Made by a program: the position numbers and the translations under genes | Shown here: one piece after another, positions 22,911 through 33,166 of the stretch | How the letters are laid out: each line of letters opens with the position of its first letter | How positions within the stretch are numbered: position 1 is the stretch's first letter | DNA from: an uncultured Syntrophobacterales bacterium | Lineage (GTDB): Bacteria > Desulfobacterota > Syntrophia > Syntrophales > UBA5619 | Assembly (NCBI GenBank): GCA_903928915.1 | Contig: CAIYSL010000014.1 | Location: 1 to 64,000, forward strand | Direction: 5' to 3' | DNA length: 64,000 nt | Notes under the pieces: model-generated | Seen by the model: the letters and a program-made list of their open reading frames with translations, nothing else | Told to the model about the DNA's origin: nothing | Databases searched by the model: none

Positions 22911-23585
22911 TCATTTCAGTCGTACTTCCAGGGTCCGGTCGTCCTGCCGCTGGACCTCGACCGCGAGCTTCTCGCGAAGGCGTTCGATAAGGACCGGAAC
23001 ACCCCCTTCGGCCGCCACATCAAACCGGGCCAGGCTCCATGCCGCCTCGCGGGGAATGACCTCCCGAATCCCCGGTATTCCGTCCTTCAGGACAGCCCGG
23101 CAGCGTGCATACTCGCCGGTGGTCCGTATTCCCCGGATCGTCAGGGAAATAGGGGTTGCAGCCGCCGTGCTCGGTGCCGGTCTTGCCAGTCCAAGCCTGT
23201 GGAGATCGTCCCGGAGGCTGTCGGCTAGAACGGATACACGAACGGCGACGGTATGGAGGTCATCGACGGTCATCTCGGAGACGATGCGGTATTCCTGGAT
23301 GAACCCCTCGGCCCGGTCGATGATCTGCCGGTTGAGCAACGGCGGTCTTGCGGCCGCTTCCGGCGGGGCAAGCCAGCTGCCGGCCACCTGCTCGACGGCC
23401 TTCCGCAGGGCGTCCCGCACGGCCTCGCTCCTGGCCCGGGCAAGATCGCTCCCGGTCACCGCAGCGGCCCCATCCGTCTCCACGACCTGGATTGCCGTTC
23501 CCCCTTCGCCGCGCACATCCCCGGGAAGACAGACCGCCAGCACAAGCAGGACGAGGATACACACCGGCAGGCTCCGTCGCTTCAT
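22911..23585 (-). CDS. Exported protein with FlgT N-terminal-like domain
   Basis: Signal peptide MKRRSLPVCILVLLVLAVCLPGDVRG; ARSEAVRDALRKAVEQVAGSWL ... IIDRAEGFIQEYRIVSE resembles the FlgT N-terminal domain. Confidence 0.55.
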   Translation of the reverse strand: MKRRSLPVCILVLLVLAVCLPGDVRGEGGTAIQVVETDGAAAVTGSDLARARSEAVRDALRKAVEQVAGSWLAPPEAAARPPLLNRQIIDRAEGFIQEYRIVSEMTVDDLHTVAVRVSVLADSLRDDLHRLGLARPAPSTAAATPISLTIRGIRTTGEYARCRAVLKDGIPGIREVIPREAAWSLARFDVAAEGGVPVLIERLREKLAVEVQRQDDRTLEVRLK

Positions 23586-23890
23586 GGCTCCCTTTTCAGC
23601 TTCTCGATCTCTTCGCGGATGACGCGTTCGGCCACCGCGGGGATGATCTCACGGGCAATCTGTTCCGTGATCTCCGCCGCCCGCTTCATGATCTCCTCCC
23701 GGAGTCCCGCATCGACAAATGCAATCTTCGGTCTCCGCTCGACGACATCGACAAGATCATAGATCTTTTCGGGAGCGGGAATCCCCGCAGGCTGACCTTC
23801 CCCGGGCGGAAAACCGGGCGTCGCCCCCAGTACGTCGACCAGGTCATACACCCGGTCTTCCGGTTTCAGTATGCGCCCCTCGATCATCAT
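23582..23890 (-). CDS. Small protein with duplicated YDLVDV motif and C-terminal amphipathic helices
   Basis: AGGAG 7 nt before ATG at 23890; 4-nt overlap with the next gene; VYDLVDVL and IYDLVDVV repeats, IAREIIPAVAERVIREEIEKLKREP tail. Confidence 0.6.
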   Translation of the reverse strand: MMIEGRILKPEDRVYDLVDVLGATPGFPPGEGQPAGIPAPEKIYDLVDVVERRPKIAFVDAGLREEIMKRAAEITEQIAREIIPAVAERVIREEIEKLKREP

Positions 23891-24142
23891 GACTCCGCTC
23901 CTGTCCTCCCCGGGCCCCGCCTCTTTCACCGTCATGCCCCTCCGCCGACCGTCAGAACAATCCGAGACTGTTGCCGCACATACCTCCACCGGGTTTTCCC
24001 GGCGACGGTCCGAAAAACCGCAGCCCCGCCGGCTGCGTTCGCCGCGCCTCGCTTGGCCGCCAACGGTGCGGCCGGATGCGGCCGGGCTCTGCCGGAAGCA
24101 GGGACGGGGCGGTGGGCAGCTTAGGGGCTTTTCTTCCCGCCG

Positions 24143-25135
24143 TCAAGGAAATAGTAGGAGACGGTAGATCCGCTTCCGGGAGATTCCCGTTTCCCGGACG
24201 ATCCGGTCCGCCACGTCGCGCAGCGACACCTTCCCCTTTGCCTCCTCCCGGATGGTTTCACCGCGCTTCAGGAGCTCCGCGTCGGACAACGCGTCCCCCT
24301 GACCCGACCGGCCGGCGACGATCAGGGTCACCTCGCCCCTGATCGCCCGGTCCCCGATGCTGCTCAGCACCGCTTGGACGGGTCCTCGGAGGAACTCCTC
24401 GTAGACCTTGGTGATCTCCCGTGCAACGACCACTTCCCTCTCGCCCAGCACCTCCCCGATATCGCGCAGCGCATCGACGAGCCTGCGGGGAGATTCATAG
24501 AAAATGAGCGTCCTCACCTCGCCGTGCAGCGAGGTGAGGAGCTGCCGCCGTTTTCCCGCCTTCGCCGGGAGAAATCCCAGGAAAACGAAGCTGTCCATCG
24601 CCAGGCCGGAGACGCTCAGGGCGGAAAGCAGTGCCGACGGGCCGGGAACCGGCGTCACCCGGATACCGCCGGCGATCGCTTCTCTGACCAGCACATACCC
24701 GGGATCGGAGATCCCCGGCGTTCCCGCGTCCGAGACATAGGCTACATCATGGCCCGCCCGCAGTCTCGCCATGATCAGACCGCTTTTTCGCGACTCGTTC
24801 TGGTCGTAAAGGCTGGTGATCGGCGTGGTGATGCCGTAGTTGTCGAGCAGGATCCGGGTATGCCGCGTATCCTCGGCCGCGATCAGGCGAACCTCGTTCA
24901 ACACGCGCACCGCGCGGACTGTCATGTCCTCGAGGTTTCCGATCGGCGTGGCCACGATGTACAGCGTACCCGCACGCACGTCTCCGCCGGCCGCGGGGCG
25001 CTCCGGCAGTCCCGCCGCAGGGGTCGGCCCGTCGTCGATCGGCAGGGCGCGGCGCTTTGTCCGTGGTCGATGGGTTTCCTTCTTTTGCATGCGCTGCGAG
25101 GGGATGCCTCCCTGAACCACCGTGCAACTCGACAA
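24143..25135 (-). CDS. rsmI: 16S rRNA (cytidine(1402)-2'-O)-methyltransferase
   Basis: LYIVATPIGNLEDMTVRAVRVL, AEDTRHTRILLDNYGI; true start possibly 25090. Confidence 0.94.
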   Translation of the reverse strand: MSSCTVVQGGIPSQRMQKKETHRPRTKRRALPIDDGPTPAAGLPERPAAGGDVRAGTLYIVATPIGNLEDMTVRAVRVLNEVRLIAAEDTRHTRILLDNYGITTPITSLYDQNESRKSGLIMARLRAGHDVAYVSDAGTPGISDPGYVLVREAIAGGIRVTPVPGPSALLSALSVSGLAMDSFVFLGFLPAKAGKRRQLLTSLHGEVRTLIFYESPRRLVDALRDIGEVLGEREVVVAREITKVYEEFLRGPVQAVLSSIGDRAIRGEVTLIVAGRSGQGDALSDAELLKRGETIREEAKGKVSLRDVADRIVRETGISRKRIYRLLLFP

Positions 25136-25274
25136 AGTGATTGACAGATAAAAATGTTCTGTGGTTTATAACAGCTCTCCGGAACAATTTCCAGCAAAAC
25201 AGCGTGCCTCTCCGGACGGATACCGCCTAAACCATGATGACGGGGGCTCAAGAAGGGGCAGAGGGACAGCAACA

Positions 25275-26207
25275 ATGAAACGGATCCTCATCACCGGCGG
25301 CGCCGGCTTTCTCGGTTCACACCTGTGCGAACGGCTTCTCGCCGAGGGTCAGGAGGTGCTGTGCCTCGACAACTTCTTTACGGGGAGCAAGGACAACATC
25401 AGCCATCTCCGGGGAAACCCGCGCTTCGAGTGCATCCGCCACGACATCATCAACCCCATCTACCTGGAGGTTGATCAGATCTACAATCTCGCCTGTCCGG
25501 CATCGCCGGTCTATTACCAGCTCAACCCGATCAAGACGATCAAGACCAGCGTCATGGGCACGATCAACACCCTGGGGCTCGCCAAGCGGGTGAAGGCGCG
25601 GATACTCCAGGCGTCCACTTCCGAGGTGTACGGGGACCCGGAGATCGCTCCCCAGTGCGAAGGGTACTGGGGGCGCGTCAACCCGATCGGGATCAGAAGC
25701 TGTTACGACGAGGGGAAGCGGGCCGCCGAATGCCTGATGATGGACTACCATCGCCAAAATCAGGTAGACATAAAGATCGTCCGTATTTTTAATACGTACG
25801 GTCCCCGGATGGCCGTAAACGACGGACGCGTTGTCAGCAACTTCATCGTGCAGGCCCTCAGGCGGGAAGATATCACCGTGTACGGTGACGGATCACAGAC
25901 CCGCTCCTTCTGCTATGTGGACGACCTGATCGAAGGGCTGATCCGGATGATGAATTCCGCCGAGGGCTTTACGGGACCCGTCAATATCGGCACGCCGGAG
26001 GAATTCACGATCCGGGACCTGGCCGACCGGGTGATCGAAATGACCGGTTCCCCCTCCCGGGTCGTCTTCCGGCCGCTCCCCCAGGATGATCCGGTCCAAC
26101 GAAGGCCGGACATAACGCTGGCGCGGGAGAGGCTCGGCTGGAACCCGGCGGTTCCCCTGGCGGAAGGGCTGGCGCGGACCATCGCCTATTTCCGCGGCGT
26201 CGTCTGA
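25275..26207 (+). CDS. UDP-glucuronate decarboxylase-like NAD-dependent epimerase (UDP-xylose synthase family)
   Basis: [65 protein letters not shown] typical of UXS. Confidence 0.88.
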   Translation: MKRILITGGAGFLGSHLCERLLAEGQEVLCLDNFFTGSKDNISHLRGNPRFECIRHDIINPIYLEVDQIYNLACPASPVYYQLNPIKTIKTSVMGTINTLGLAKRVKARILQASTSEVYGDPEIAPQCEGYWGRVNPIGIRSCYDEGKRAAECLMMDYHRQNQVDIKIVRIFNTYGPRMAVNDGRVVSNFIVQALRREDITVYGDGSQTRSFCYVDDLIEGLIRMMNSAEGFTGPVNIGTPEEFTIRDLADRVIEMTGSPSRVVFRPLPQDDPVQRRPDITLARERLGWNPAVPLAEGLARTIAYFRGVV

Positions 26208-26230
26208 CGAGCCTATTGACGAGGAGGCGT

Positions 26231-27607
26231 ATGACTTTCGAAAAGAACATCCTCTGCATCGGCGCCGGTTACGTCGGCGGCCCGACGATGGCCATGATCG
26301 CCCACAAGTGCCCCCACTACCGGGTGACGGTGGTCGACGTCAATCCGGAGCGGATAGCGGCCTGGAACTCCGCTCAGCTCCCGATCTTCGAACCGGGCCT
26401 GGACGCCGTTGTGGGGAAGGTGCGGGGCAGAAACCTTTTCTTCAGCACCGATATCGAAGCGGGGATCCGCGACAACGACATCATCTTCGTCAGTGTGAAC
26501 ACGCCCACGAAGTCGTTCGGCCTCGGGGCGGGGATGACCGCGGATCTCCAGTACTGGGAGAAGACCGCGCGGCAGATTCTCGCCTTCTCGCACTCTCCCA
26601 AGATTGTCATCGAAAAGAGCACCCTGCCGGTGAAGACCGCGCTGGCCATGGAGCGTATCCTGAACTGCCGCGAGGACGGCATCTGCTTCGATGTCCTGTC
26701 CAACCCGGAATTCCTGGCGGAAGGATCGGCGCTCAGCGATCTCGAAGAGCCGGATCGGATCCTGATCGGCTCGCGGGAAACGGACCGCGGCCTGCGGGCG
26801 CGCGCGACGTTGGCCGACATCTACGCGAACTGGGTCCCCCGGGAGCGGATCATCACCTCCAACATCTGGAGCAGCGAACTCTCCAAGCTCGTCTCCAACG
26901 CCTTTCTCGCCCAGCGGATCTCCTCGATCAATGCCATCTCCGCCCTCTGTGAAAAGGCGGAGGCCGATATCACCGAGGTGGCCCGCGCGGTAGGGATGGA
27001 CAGCCGGATAGGCCCGAAATTCCTGAACGCCAGCGTCGGGTTCGGCGGCTCCTGCTTCAAGAAGGATATCCTGAACCTTGTCTATCTCTGCCGCCATTAC
27101 GGCCTCGACGAGGTAGCCGCCTACTGGGAAAGCGTCGTCACCATCAACCGCTTCCAGCAGGAGCGCTTCATCGAAACCATGCTGGGAGCGATGTTCAACA
27201 CCCTGGCGGGCAAGAAGATCTGCCTCTGGGGGTTCGCGTTCAAGGCGAACACGGGAGACACGCGCGAGAGCCCGGCCATCTTCATCGCCCGGAGGCTGCT
27301 CGAGGAACAGGCCGAACTGGTCGTCTCCGATCCGAAAGCGCTGCTCAATGCCCGCGCCGACCTCGCCGGGGTCGACGGCTCGGTCAGGTACGTCGAGGAC
27401 GCGACGCTCGCCGCAGAGGGATGCCACGCCGTCGCCCTGCTTACGGAGTGGGATTGCTACCGGCACCTCGACTTCGAGCGGATATTCGGTTCCATGGTGC
27501 AGCCCGCCTTCCTGTTCGACGGCCGCAACATTCTCGACCATGGCCGTCTGTATGAGATGGGGTTCAATGTGTATCCGGTCGGCAAGCCGCCCCTGGTCCA
27601 CTTCTGA
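26231..27607 (+). CDS. UDP-glucose 6-dehydrogenase, eukaryote-like subfamily
   Basis: ILCIGAGYVGGPTMAMIAHKCPHYRVTVVDVNPERIAAWNS; GFGGSCFKKDILNLVYLC; FKANTGDTRES; start ATG 26231 after GAGGAGG. Confidence 0.9.
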   Translation: MTFEKNILCIGAGYVGGPTMAMIAHKCPHYRVTVVDVNPERIAAWNSAQLPIFEPGLDAVVGKVRGRNLFFSTDIEAGIRDNDIIFVSVNTPTKSFGLGAGMTADLQYWEKTARQILAFSHSPKIVIEKSTLPVKTALAMERILNCREDGICFDVLSNPEFLAEGSALSDLEEPDRILIGSRETDRGLRARATLADIYANWVPRERIITSNIWSSELSKLVSNAFLAQRISSINAISALCEKAEADITEVARAVGMDSRIGPKFLNASVGFGGSCFKKDILNLVYLCRHYGLDEVAAYWESVVTINRFQQERFIETMLGAMFNTLAGKKICLWGFAFKANTGDTRESPAIFIARRLLEEQAELVVSDPKALLNARADLAGVDGSVRYVEDATLAAEGCHAVALLTEWDCYRHLDFERIFGSMVQPAFLFDGRNILDHGRLYEMGFNVYPVGKPPLVHF

Positions 27608-27661
27608 TCGCCTGCATCCGCACCGGCGTAACCGGCCGTGCCGAGGCGGCCCGCGGCCGGG

Positions 27662-28033
27662 TCAGCCGCAGGCAAGTTCGAATGCGTCCCTGATCAGTTC
27701 GATCCTCTGCCCCGACGGCAGGAGCATCACCGCCACCACATCGAACCGCGCCGGGCGGTGCCGCAGGTTCTTTTCGGTCAGATAGTGGAGGGATATCCGG
27801 GAGATTTTTCCCTGCTTTCGCGCATCCACGGCGACGAGCGGGCCGCCGTACGCCGCAGTGCGCCGGCTCTTGACCTCGACGAAGACCAGGGTCCCCCCCT
27901 CCTCCGCCACGATGTCGATCTCGCCGAACCGGCATCGGTAGTTCCGCTCGACGATCCGGAAACCCGCCGCGACGAGATACGCCGCGGCAAGTTCTTCCCC
28001 TTGTTTGCCCGTATGCGTTCCTGTCGGCGACAT
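27662..28033 (-). CDS. YraN/UPF0102 family nuclease-like protein
   Basis: GKQGEELAAAYLVAAGFRIVERNYRCRFGEIDIVAEEGGTLVFVEVKSR. Confidence 0.92.
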   Translation of the reverse strand: MSPTGTHTGKQGEELAAAYLVAAGFRIVERNYRCRFGEIDIVAEEGGTLVFVEVKSRRTAAYGGPLVAVDARKQGKISRISLHYLTEKNLRHRPARFDVVAVMLLPSGQRIELIRDAFELACG

Positions 28034-28059
28034 GACCGGACCCGTGGCTCCCGGACGGC

Positions 28060-28683
28060 TCAGAGTTCCAGGGCTGCGTTGACGAACAGGTCGTCAATCT
28101 CGGCGAGTCGGAAGGAGGTGCGATGGATCTTGCACCGGCCGTATTTCACGATCGCCTCCCGGTGTTCCAGCGTTGCGTAGCCCTTATTGCAGAGAAAATT
28201 GTACTGGGGAAACTGGCGGTGGTACATCTCCATGATGCGGTCGCGGGAAACCTTGGCCACGATGGATGCCGAGGCTACGGAGATGCTCTGTCCGTCGCCG
28301 CGGACGATGGTTTGCTGGGGAATGGCGAGGGATATCCCGTACAGGCCGTCGATGAGCAGATAATCGGGTTGGGGAGCAAGACCGGCGACGGCCTCCTGCA
28401 TGGCGGCCAGCGTCGCCCGCAGGATGTTCACGGCATCGATCACCGCCGCCTCGACGACGCCGATGCCGATCGCAACGGCGTCCCGCTGGATGACCTCGTA
28501 CAGCCGCTCCCGCTGCCGGGCGGTGAGCGCCTTGGAATCGTTGATCTCCCGGTCTTCATACCCGGGCGGAAGGATTACAGCCGCTGCGATCACCGGACCG
28601 GCCAGCGGTCCGCGACCGGCTTCATCTATCCCGGCGACGCGCCGATAGCCCCGTCCGCAGGCATCGCGTTCGAAACTGCACAT
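28060..28683 (-). CDS. rnhB: Ribonuclease HII
   Basis: VAGIDEAGRGPLAGPVIAAAV; start at internal Met MCSFERD. Confidence 0.95.
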   Translation of the reverse strand: MCSFERDACGRGYRRVAGIDEAGRGPLAGPVIAAAVILPPGYEDREINDSKALTARQRERLYEVIQRDAVAIGIGVVEAAVIDAVNILRATLAAMQEAVAGLAPQPDYLLIDGLYGISLAIPQQTIVRGDGQSISVASASIVAKVSRDRIMEMYHRQFPQYNFLCNKGYATLEHREAIVKYGRCKIHRTSFRLAEIDDLFVNAALEL

Positions 28684-28750
28684 GCTGTGGACCGCCCTCA
28701 CGCGCCGCCTCCCCCCGCTGCATTGGGCTGTCACCCGGGACGGGAAAGAT

Positions 28751-29098
28751 CTACTTACCCGCTTCTTTGATCCTGGCCTGCTTGCCCCTCAGGCTGCGCA
28801 GGTAATACAGGCGGGAACGCCTCACCTTCCCGCGGGAAACGAGTTCGATCCGGTCGATCGAGGGGGAATGGAGCGGGAAGGTCCGTTCGACACCAACCCC
28901 GTAGGAGACCTTGCGCACGGTAAAATTGGACCGTACATCGCCCCGCCTCCGGCGTATGACGACCCCTTCAAAGGCCTGAATCCGCTGCTTCTGACCTTCC
29001 ACGATCCGGACAAAGACCTTGATGGTATCGCCCGTTCTGAAATCGGGGATATCCCCCCGCATCTGTTCCTTTTCCAGCATTTCCATGGCATTCATCAT
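28751..29098 (-). CDS. rplS: 50S ribosomal protein L19
   Basis: [35 protein letters not shown] 6 nt before ATG 29098. Confidence 0.96.
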   Translation of the reverse strand: MMNAMEMLEKEQMRGDIPDFRTGDTIKVFVRIVEGQKQRIQAFEGVVIRRRRGDVRSNFTVRKVSYGVGVERTFPLHSPSIDRIELVSRGKVRRSRLYYLRSLRGKQARIKEAGK

Positions 29099-29134
29099 TC
29101 CGAACTCCTTCGCCCCCTCCGGGCCGTTATTCAC

Positions 29135-29872
29135 TCATTCGTTGTTCGTCACTTCTTCTTCCAGCCACCCTTTTTCCTGCTCCGTCAACGCCAGCCCCTT
29201 CAGCAAATCCGGCCTCCTCCGTCGGGTCCGCAGGAGGGATTCCCTGCGGCGCCACATCTCTATCTCCCGGTGGTTTCCCCCGACGAGCACCGCGGGAACC
29301 TCCCACCCCCGGTATCGGGCCGGCCGGGTATAGTGGGGATACTCCAACAGTCCCGTGGAAAATGAGTCTGTCCGGGCCGACTCGGAATTGCCCAGCACCC
29401 CCGGAACCAGCCGGGAAACGGCGTCCACCACGACCATGGCCGAGAGTTCGCCGCCGGTCAGGACATAATCACCGAGGGAGATCTCGCGATTCACGAGCCG
29501 GGTCCGGACCCGCTCATCCACCCCTTCGTAATGCCCGCAGACGAGAACCAGTTGCGGGCGGGAGGCGAGCTCTTCGGCGATCCTCTGGGAGAACGGCTCG
29601 CCCTGCGGCGTCAGCAGGATGACCGGAACGTCCTCACCCTGCAGCGGAACGGCCTCCAGGGCCCGGGCGATGGGTTCCACTTTCATCACCATGCCTCCCC
29701 CGCCGCCATAGGGGGCATCGTCCGTCATACGATGCTTATCCTCGGCGTAGTCCCTGATGTCGTGCAGGTTCAGCGCGATCAGCCCCTTGTCGAGCGCCCG
29801 TTTCAGGAGGCTGCAACCGCAGGGAGAAGAGAACATCTCCGGAAAGATTGTCAGGATGTCGAATCGGAGCAT
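29135..29872 (-). CDS. trmD: tRNA (guanine(37)-N1)-methyltransferase
   Basis: [46 protein letters not shown]. Confidence 0.97.
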   Translation of the reverse strand: MLRFDILTIFPEMFSSPCGCSLLKRALDKGLIALNLHDIRDYAEDKHRMTDDAPYGGGGGMVMKVEPIARALEAVPLQGEDVPVILLTPQGEPFSQRIAEELASRPQLVLVCGHYEGVDERVRTRLVNREISLGDYVLTGGELSAMVVVDAVSRLVPGVLGNSESARTDSFSTGLLEYPHYTRPARYRGWEVPAVLVGGNHREIEMWRRRESLLRTRRRRPDLLKGLALTEQEKGWLEEEVTNNE

Positions 29873-30378
29873 GCTTCCGTCAATCCTTCCGGTACACGGA
29901 CCACCATGAACCCGCCGCCGATATCGATCTTCCTGATCACGTCGCCGATGGCGGGAAAGAGAATCTCTCCCTGCGCCCCCCGACAGACGTAGACGTCGTT
30001 GCTGCCTGTCGGGAATACGGCCACAATCCTGCCGAAGAGGTCCCCCTCCTCCGAAAGAACCCGCAGCCCGATGATTTCAGACCAGTAGAACTCCCCTTCC
30101 GGGAGCTCCTTCAACCCTGCGGAAGGAATCCAGACGGGTGACCGGATTAGTCTGGCAGCCGCATCCCTATCTTCGACACCGCCCAGTTTCAGGATGACGG
30201 AACCCCTCCCCGGCTGTACCGCTTCCAGCGGAAACGGCACGGCATCCCGGGCCCTGCTCCCGATGAATACCTCCGGGAGGTGCGCCAGTACATCCGGCGA
30301 TTCAAGATACGACAGGACCTTCAAACGACCGGTGAGGCCGTGACAACGGACGATCCTGCCTATTTCAAGGAGCCCCAT
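29851..30378 (-). CDS. rimM: Ribosome maturation factor RimM
   Basis: [19 protein letters not shown]; between khpA and trmD. Confidence 0.93.
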   Translation of the reverse strand: MGLLEIGRIVRCHGLTGRLKVLSYLESPDVLAHLPEVFIGSRARDAVPFPLEAVQPGRGSVILKLGGVEDRDAAARLIRSPVWIPSAGLKELPEGEFYWSEIIGLRVLSEEGDLFGRIVAVFPTGSNDVYVCRGAQGEILFPAIGDVIRKIDIGGGFMVVRVPEGLTEACSDSTS

Positions 30379-30385
30379 GGGATGA

Positions 30386-30616
30386 TCATTCGATGATCTC
30401 AAGAACAGTCCGCTTGCGGATCTTCGTCGAGGCCGCGCTTAGGATCGTCCGCATCGCCTTGGCCGTTCTCCCCTGCTTGCCGATGACCTTGCCCAGGTCT
30501 TCTTTGGCAACCCTCAGTTCGATGACGGTAGTCTGTTCCCCCACGATTTCGGAGACTGTGACCATATCGGGGTTATCCACCAAAGCTTGAGCCATGTACT
30601 TGATCAACTCTTTCAT
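30386..30616 (-). CDS. khpA: KH-domain RNA-binding protein KhpA
   Basis: [17 protein letters not shown] ... [22 protein letters not shown]. Confidence 0.95.
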   Translation of the reverse strand: MKELIKYMAQALVDNPDMVTVSEIVGEQTTVIELRVAKEDLGKVIGKQGRTAKAMRTILSAASTKIRKRTVLEIIE

Positions 30617-30644
30617 CGCCACAACCTCCCGAATTCCAAAGAGA

Positions 30645-30890
30645 TCAACCCCTTATCCCCTTCTTCTCCAGCAGCTGAGATACCGTGACAGTCGGCTTGG
30701 CGCCTCTCGTGAGCCACTCTCGAACACGATCCTCTTTCAGGGTGGTCTCCGCAGGATCCTTACCGGGATTGTAGGTTCCCACGATCTCCAGAAATTTTCC
30801 GTCTCTCGGACTCTCGGAATTGGCCACCACCACTCGATAGCTGGGCTTGCCCTTTGCCCCCGTACGCGTCAATCGTATTTTTACGGCCAT
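30645..30890 (-). CDS. rpsP: 30S ribosomal protein S16
   Basis: [35 protein letters not shown]. Confidence 0.97.
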   Translation of the reverse strand: MAVKIRLTRTGAKGKPSYRVVVANSESPRDGKFLEIVGTYNPGKDPAETTLKEDRVREWLTRGAKPTVTVSQLLEKKGIRG

Positions 30891-30952
30891 TGATCCTCCT
30901 GGTCACCTCCTATCATTTTTCATAGACCGGTATGTATAGCACATCTTTTTAT

Positions 30953-32287
30953 TCATGAAAAGGGGAAATTATTCCTGCGAATCGATTTCATCCCCCCCGT
31001 GGTCATCCGCTTCATCATCTTTCGCATCTCGACATAATTCTTCAGCAGCCGGTTCACATCCTGGACGGTAGTCCCGCTTCCCCGGGCGATGCGTTTGCGC
31101 CGGCTTCCGTCGATGAGCAGATGATTCCGGCGCTCCTGGCCGGTCATCGAATCGATGATCGCCGCCACGCGGACAAGTTCTTCCTCGTCCGGCGTCATCT
31201 CCTTGAGGGCTTTGAGTTTGTTCATCCCCGGGATCATGCCGATAAGCTCCTGGAACGACCCCATCTTCCGGATCTGCGTAAGTTGATTCCGAAAATCTTC
31301 CAGGGTGAACTCGTTCTTCCGAAATTTCCGCTCCAGGCTCTTCGCCTCGCGGAGGTCGATTGTCGCTTGCGCCTTCTCCACGAGGGTCAGCACATCGCCC
31401 ATGCCGAGGATCCGTGACGCCATACGCTCAGGATGGAACACCTCGAGGGCGTCGATCTTTTCCCCGATGCCGACGAACTTGATCGGCTTGCCGATGACCG
31501 CCTTCAGCGACAAGGCTGCACCGCCGCGGGCGTCTCCGTCCATCTTGGTCATGATGACCCCGTCGATTCCCAGGACTTCATCGAACTTACCCGCCACATT
31601 CACCGCATCCTGACCGGTCATGGCGTCTGCCACGAAAAGGATTTCCGCCGGGTTGATCAGCGCCTTGATCCGCTTGAGTTCATCCATCATCTCCTGATCG
31701 ACGGCAAGCCTGCCCGCCGTGTCGACCACGAGGACCTCGTACCCGCCCCGTCTGGCCTCCTCGACGGCCCGCCGGCAAATCTCCACCGCATCCGCTGAAC
31801 CCGCCGTAGCGATGATGCCGACCCCGATCTGCTCGCCCAGAACCTTCAGTTGCTCCCGCGCCGCCGGGCGGTAGACGTCGGCAGAGACCAGCGTTACCCG
31901 TTTTCCCTGGCCGGCCACGAGGCGGGCAAGCTTGACTGCGGTCGTCGTCTTGCCGCACCCTTGCAGACCGACCAGCATGATCGGTGCGGGGATGCGGCTC
32001 CCGTACTTCAGCTGACTGCTCACGCCGCCCATCAATTCGATCAGGCGGTCGTGGACGATCTTCACCACCTGCTGTCCCGGGGTGATGCTGTCGAGGACTT
32101 CCTGCCCCACGGCCCGCTGCTTGATATCTTCGATGAAATCCCTGACAACGCGGAAATTCACATCGGCCTCCAGAAGCGCCATGCGTATCTCCCGGAGCGC
32201 CGACTGGATGTTCTCCTCGTCCAGCCGTCCCCGCCCCTTCAGCTTGCGGAAGATTCCGTCGAGTTTTTCGCTCAGACTCTCAAACAT
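30953..32287 (-). CDS. ffh: Signal recognition particle protein Ffh
   Basis: MFESLSEKLDGIFRKLKGRGRLDEENI; GLQGCGKTTTAVKLA; M domain. Confidence 0.98.
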   Translation of the reverse strand: MFESLSEKLDGIFRKLKGRGRLDEENIQSALREIRMALLEADVNFRVVRDFIEDIKQRAVGQEVLDSITPGQQVVKIVHDRLIELMGGVSSQLKYGSRIPAPIMLVGLQGCGKTTTAVKLARLVAGQGKRVTLVSADVYRPAAREQLKVLGEQIGVGIIATAGSADAVEICRRAVEEARRGGYEVLVVDTAGRLAVDQEMMDELKRIKALINPAEILFVADAMTGQDAVNVAGKFDEVLGIDGVIMTKMDGDARGGAALSLKAVIGKPIKFVGIGEKIDALEVFHPERMASRILGMGDVLTLVEKAQATIDLREAKSLERKFRKNEFTLEDFRNQLTQIRKMGSFQELIGMIPGMNKLKALKEMTPDEEELVRVAAIIDSMTGQERRNHLLIDGSRRKRIARGSGTTVQDVNRLLKNYVEMRKMMKRMTTGGMKSIRRNNFPFS

Positions 32288-32327
32288 GTGGTATTCCCAT
32301 TCTCAGCCTCCGTGCCGTTTCCCGGAC

Positions 32328-33149
32328 TCATCTGCCGTTTCCTTCCCGGGTGGATGCACGGATCACGGATTTCAACCCCTCGATCTTCCCGGTTATCCGC
32401 TCGGCTGCCTCCTGCGCAGCCTGTCGGTTCGCGAAACCGCCGACGATCACGCGAAACCACCGCCCCCTCCCGGGGAGGTCCTTCACCATGACGCGGGGTG
32501 CAAACCCCATCGCCGCTATCCTCTTCGCCATTCGTTCGGCCTGGGATTTCTCCCGGTAGGCGGCCATCTGAATCTCGAACTGCCTTTTTTCCGAGTTCAC
32601 CGACTCCCCTGCCGGGGGCGTCGGCGCCTCACCCTCGGCCTGCACCCGGGCAGGAGGGATCGATTTCGCCCCCTCCGTCCCCCCGGCGGCGGGATCCGGG
32701 ACCGGGTCGCTCAGCAGAGCGCCCTGTCCCGGAGGCTGGGGAGCGGTTTCCGGTGCGGCGCCCGCTGCGGAGGCCTGATCGGCTGCGCCACCGGAGGCCT
32801 TGTGCTTCACCCTGCCGGTTGCGGCCTCCCCCGCCGTTCCTCGTTTCCCCCCCAGAGTATCGTAGAAGGTCAATCCGAAATCGGCTCCGCCTCCGGCCGA
32901 TTCCTGCGCCTCCTCATCAGCCGCCCGCGACGGCGCCTCTTGCCGTTTCGCACCGAACGCGAGGAACCGGTCACGGATGACCTCCGTTATGCCGGACGCG
33001 TACCGCTCGGGATAGGCCTCCATGTGTTTTCCCACAACCACACCGAGCAGAAACAGCGAAAACAGCAGGACGGACATCCCGCCGATAAACACGAGCAGCC
33101 CCACCTTGCCGAGCCTGAGTTCGAACACCCGTCTGTTTTTTACCGTCAT
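32328..33149 (-). CDS. SPOR-domain protein with N-terminal TM helix
   Basis: TM VGLLVFIGGMSVLLFSLFLLGVVVG; C-terminal FEIQMAAYREKSQAERMAKRIAAMGFAPRVM SPOR repeat. Confidence 0.82.
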   Translation of the reverse strand: MTVKNRRVFELRLGKVGLLVFIGGMSVLLFSLFLLGVVVGKHMEAYPERYASGITEVIRDRFLAFGAKRQEAPSRAADEEAQESAGGGADFGLTFYDTLGGKRGTAGEAATGRVKHKASGGAADQASAAGAAPETAPQPPGQGALLSDPVPDPAAGGTEGAKSIPPARVQAEGEAPTPPAGESVNSEKRQFEIQMAAYREKSQAERMAKRIAAMGFAPRVMVKDLPGRGRWFRVIVGGFANRQAAQEAAERITGKIEGLKSVIRASTREGNGR

Positions 33150-33166
33150 GGCCGTAAACGCCGTTG

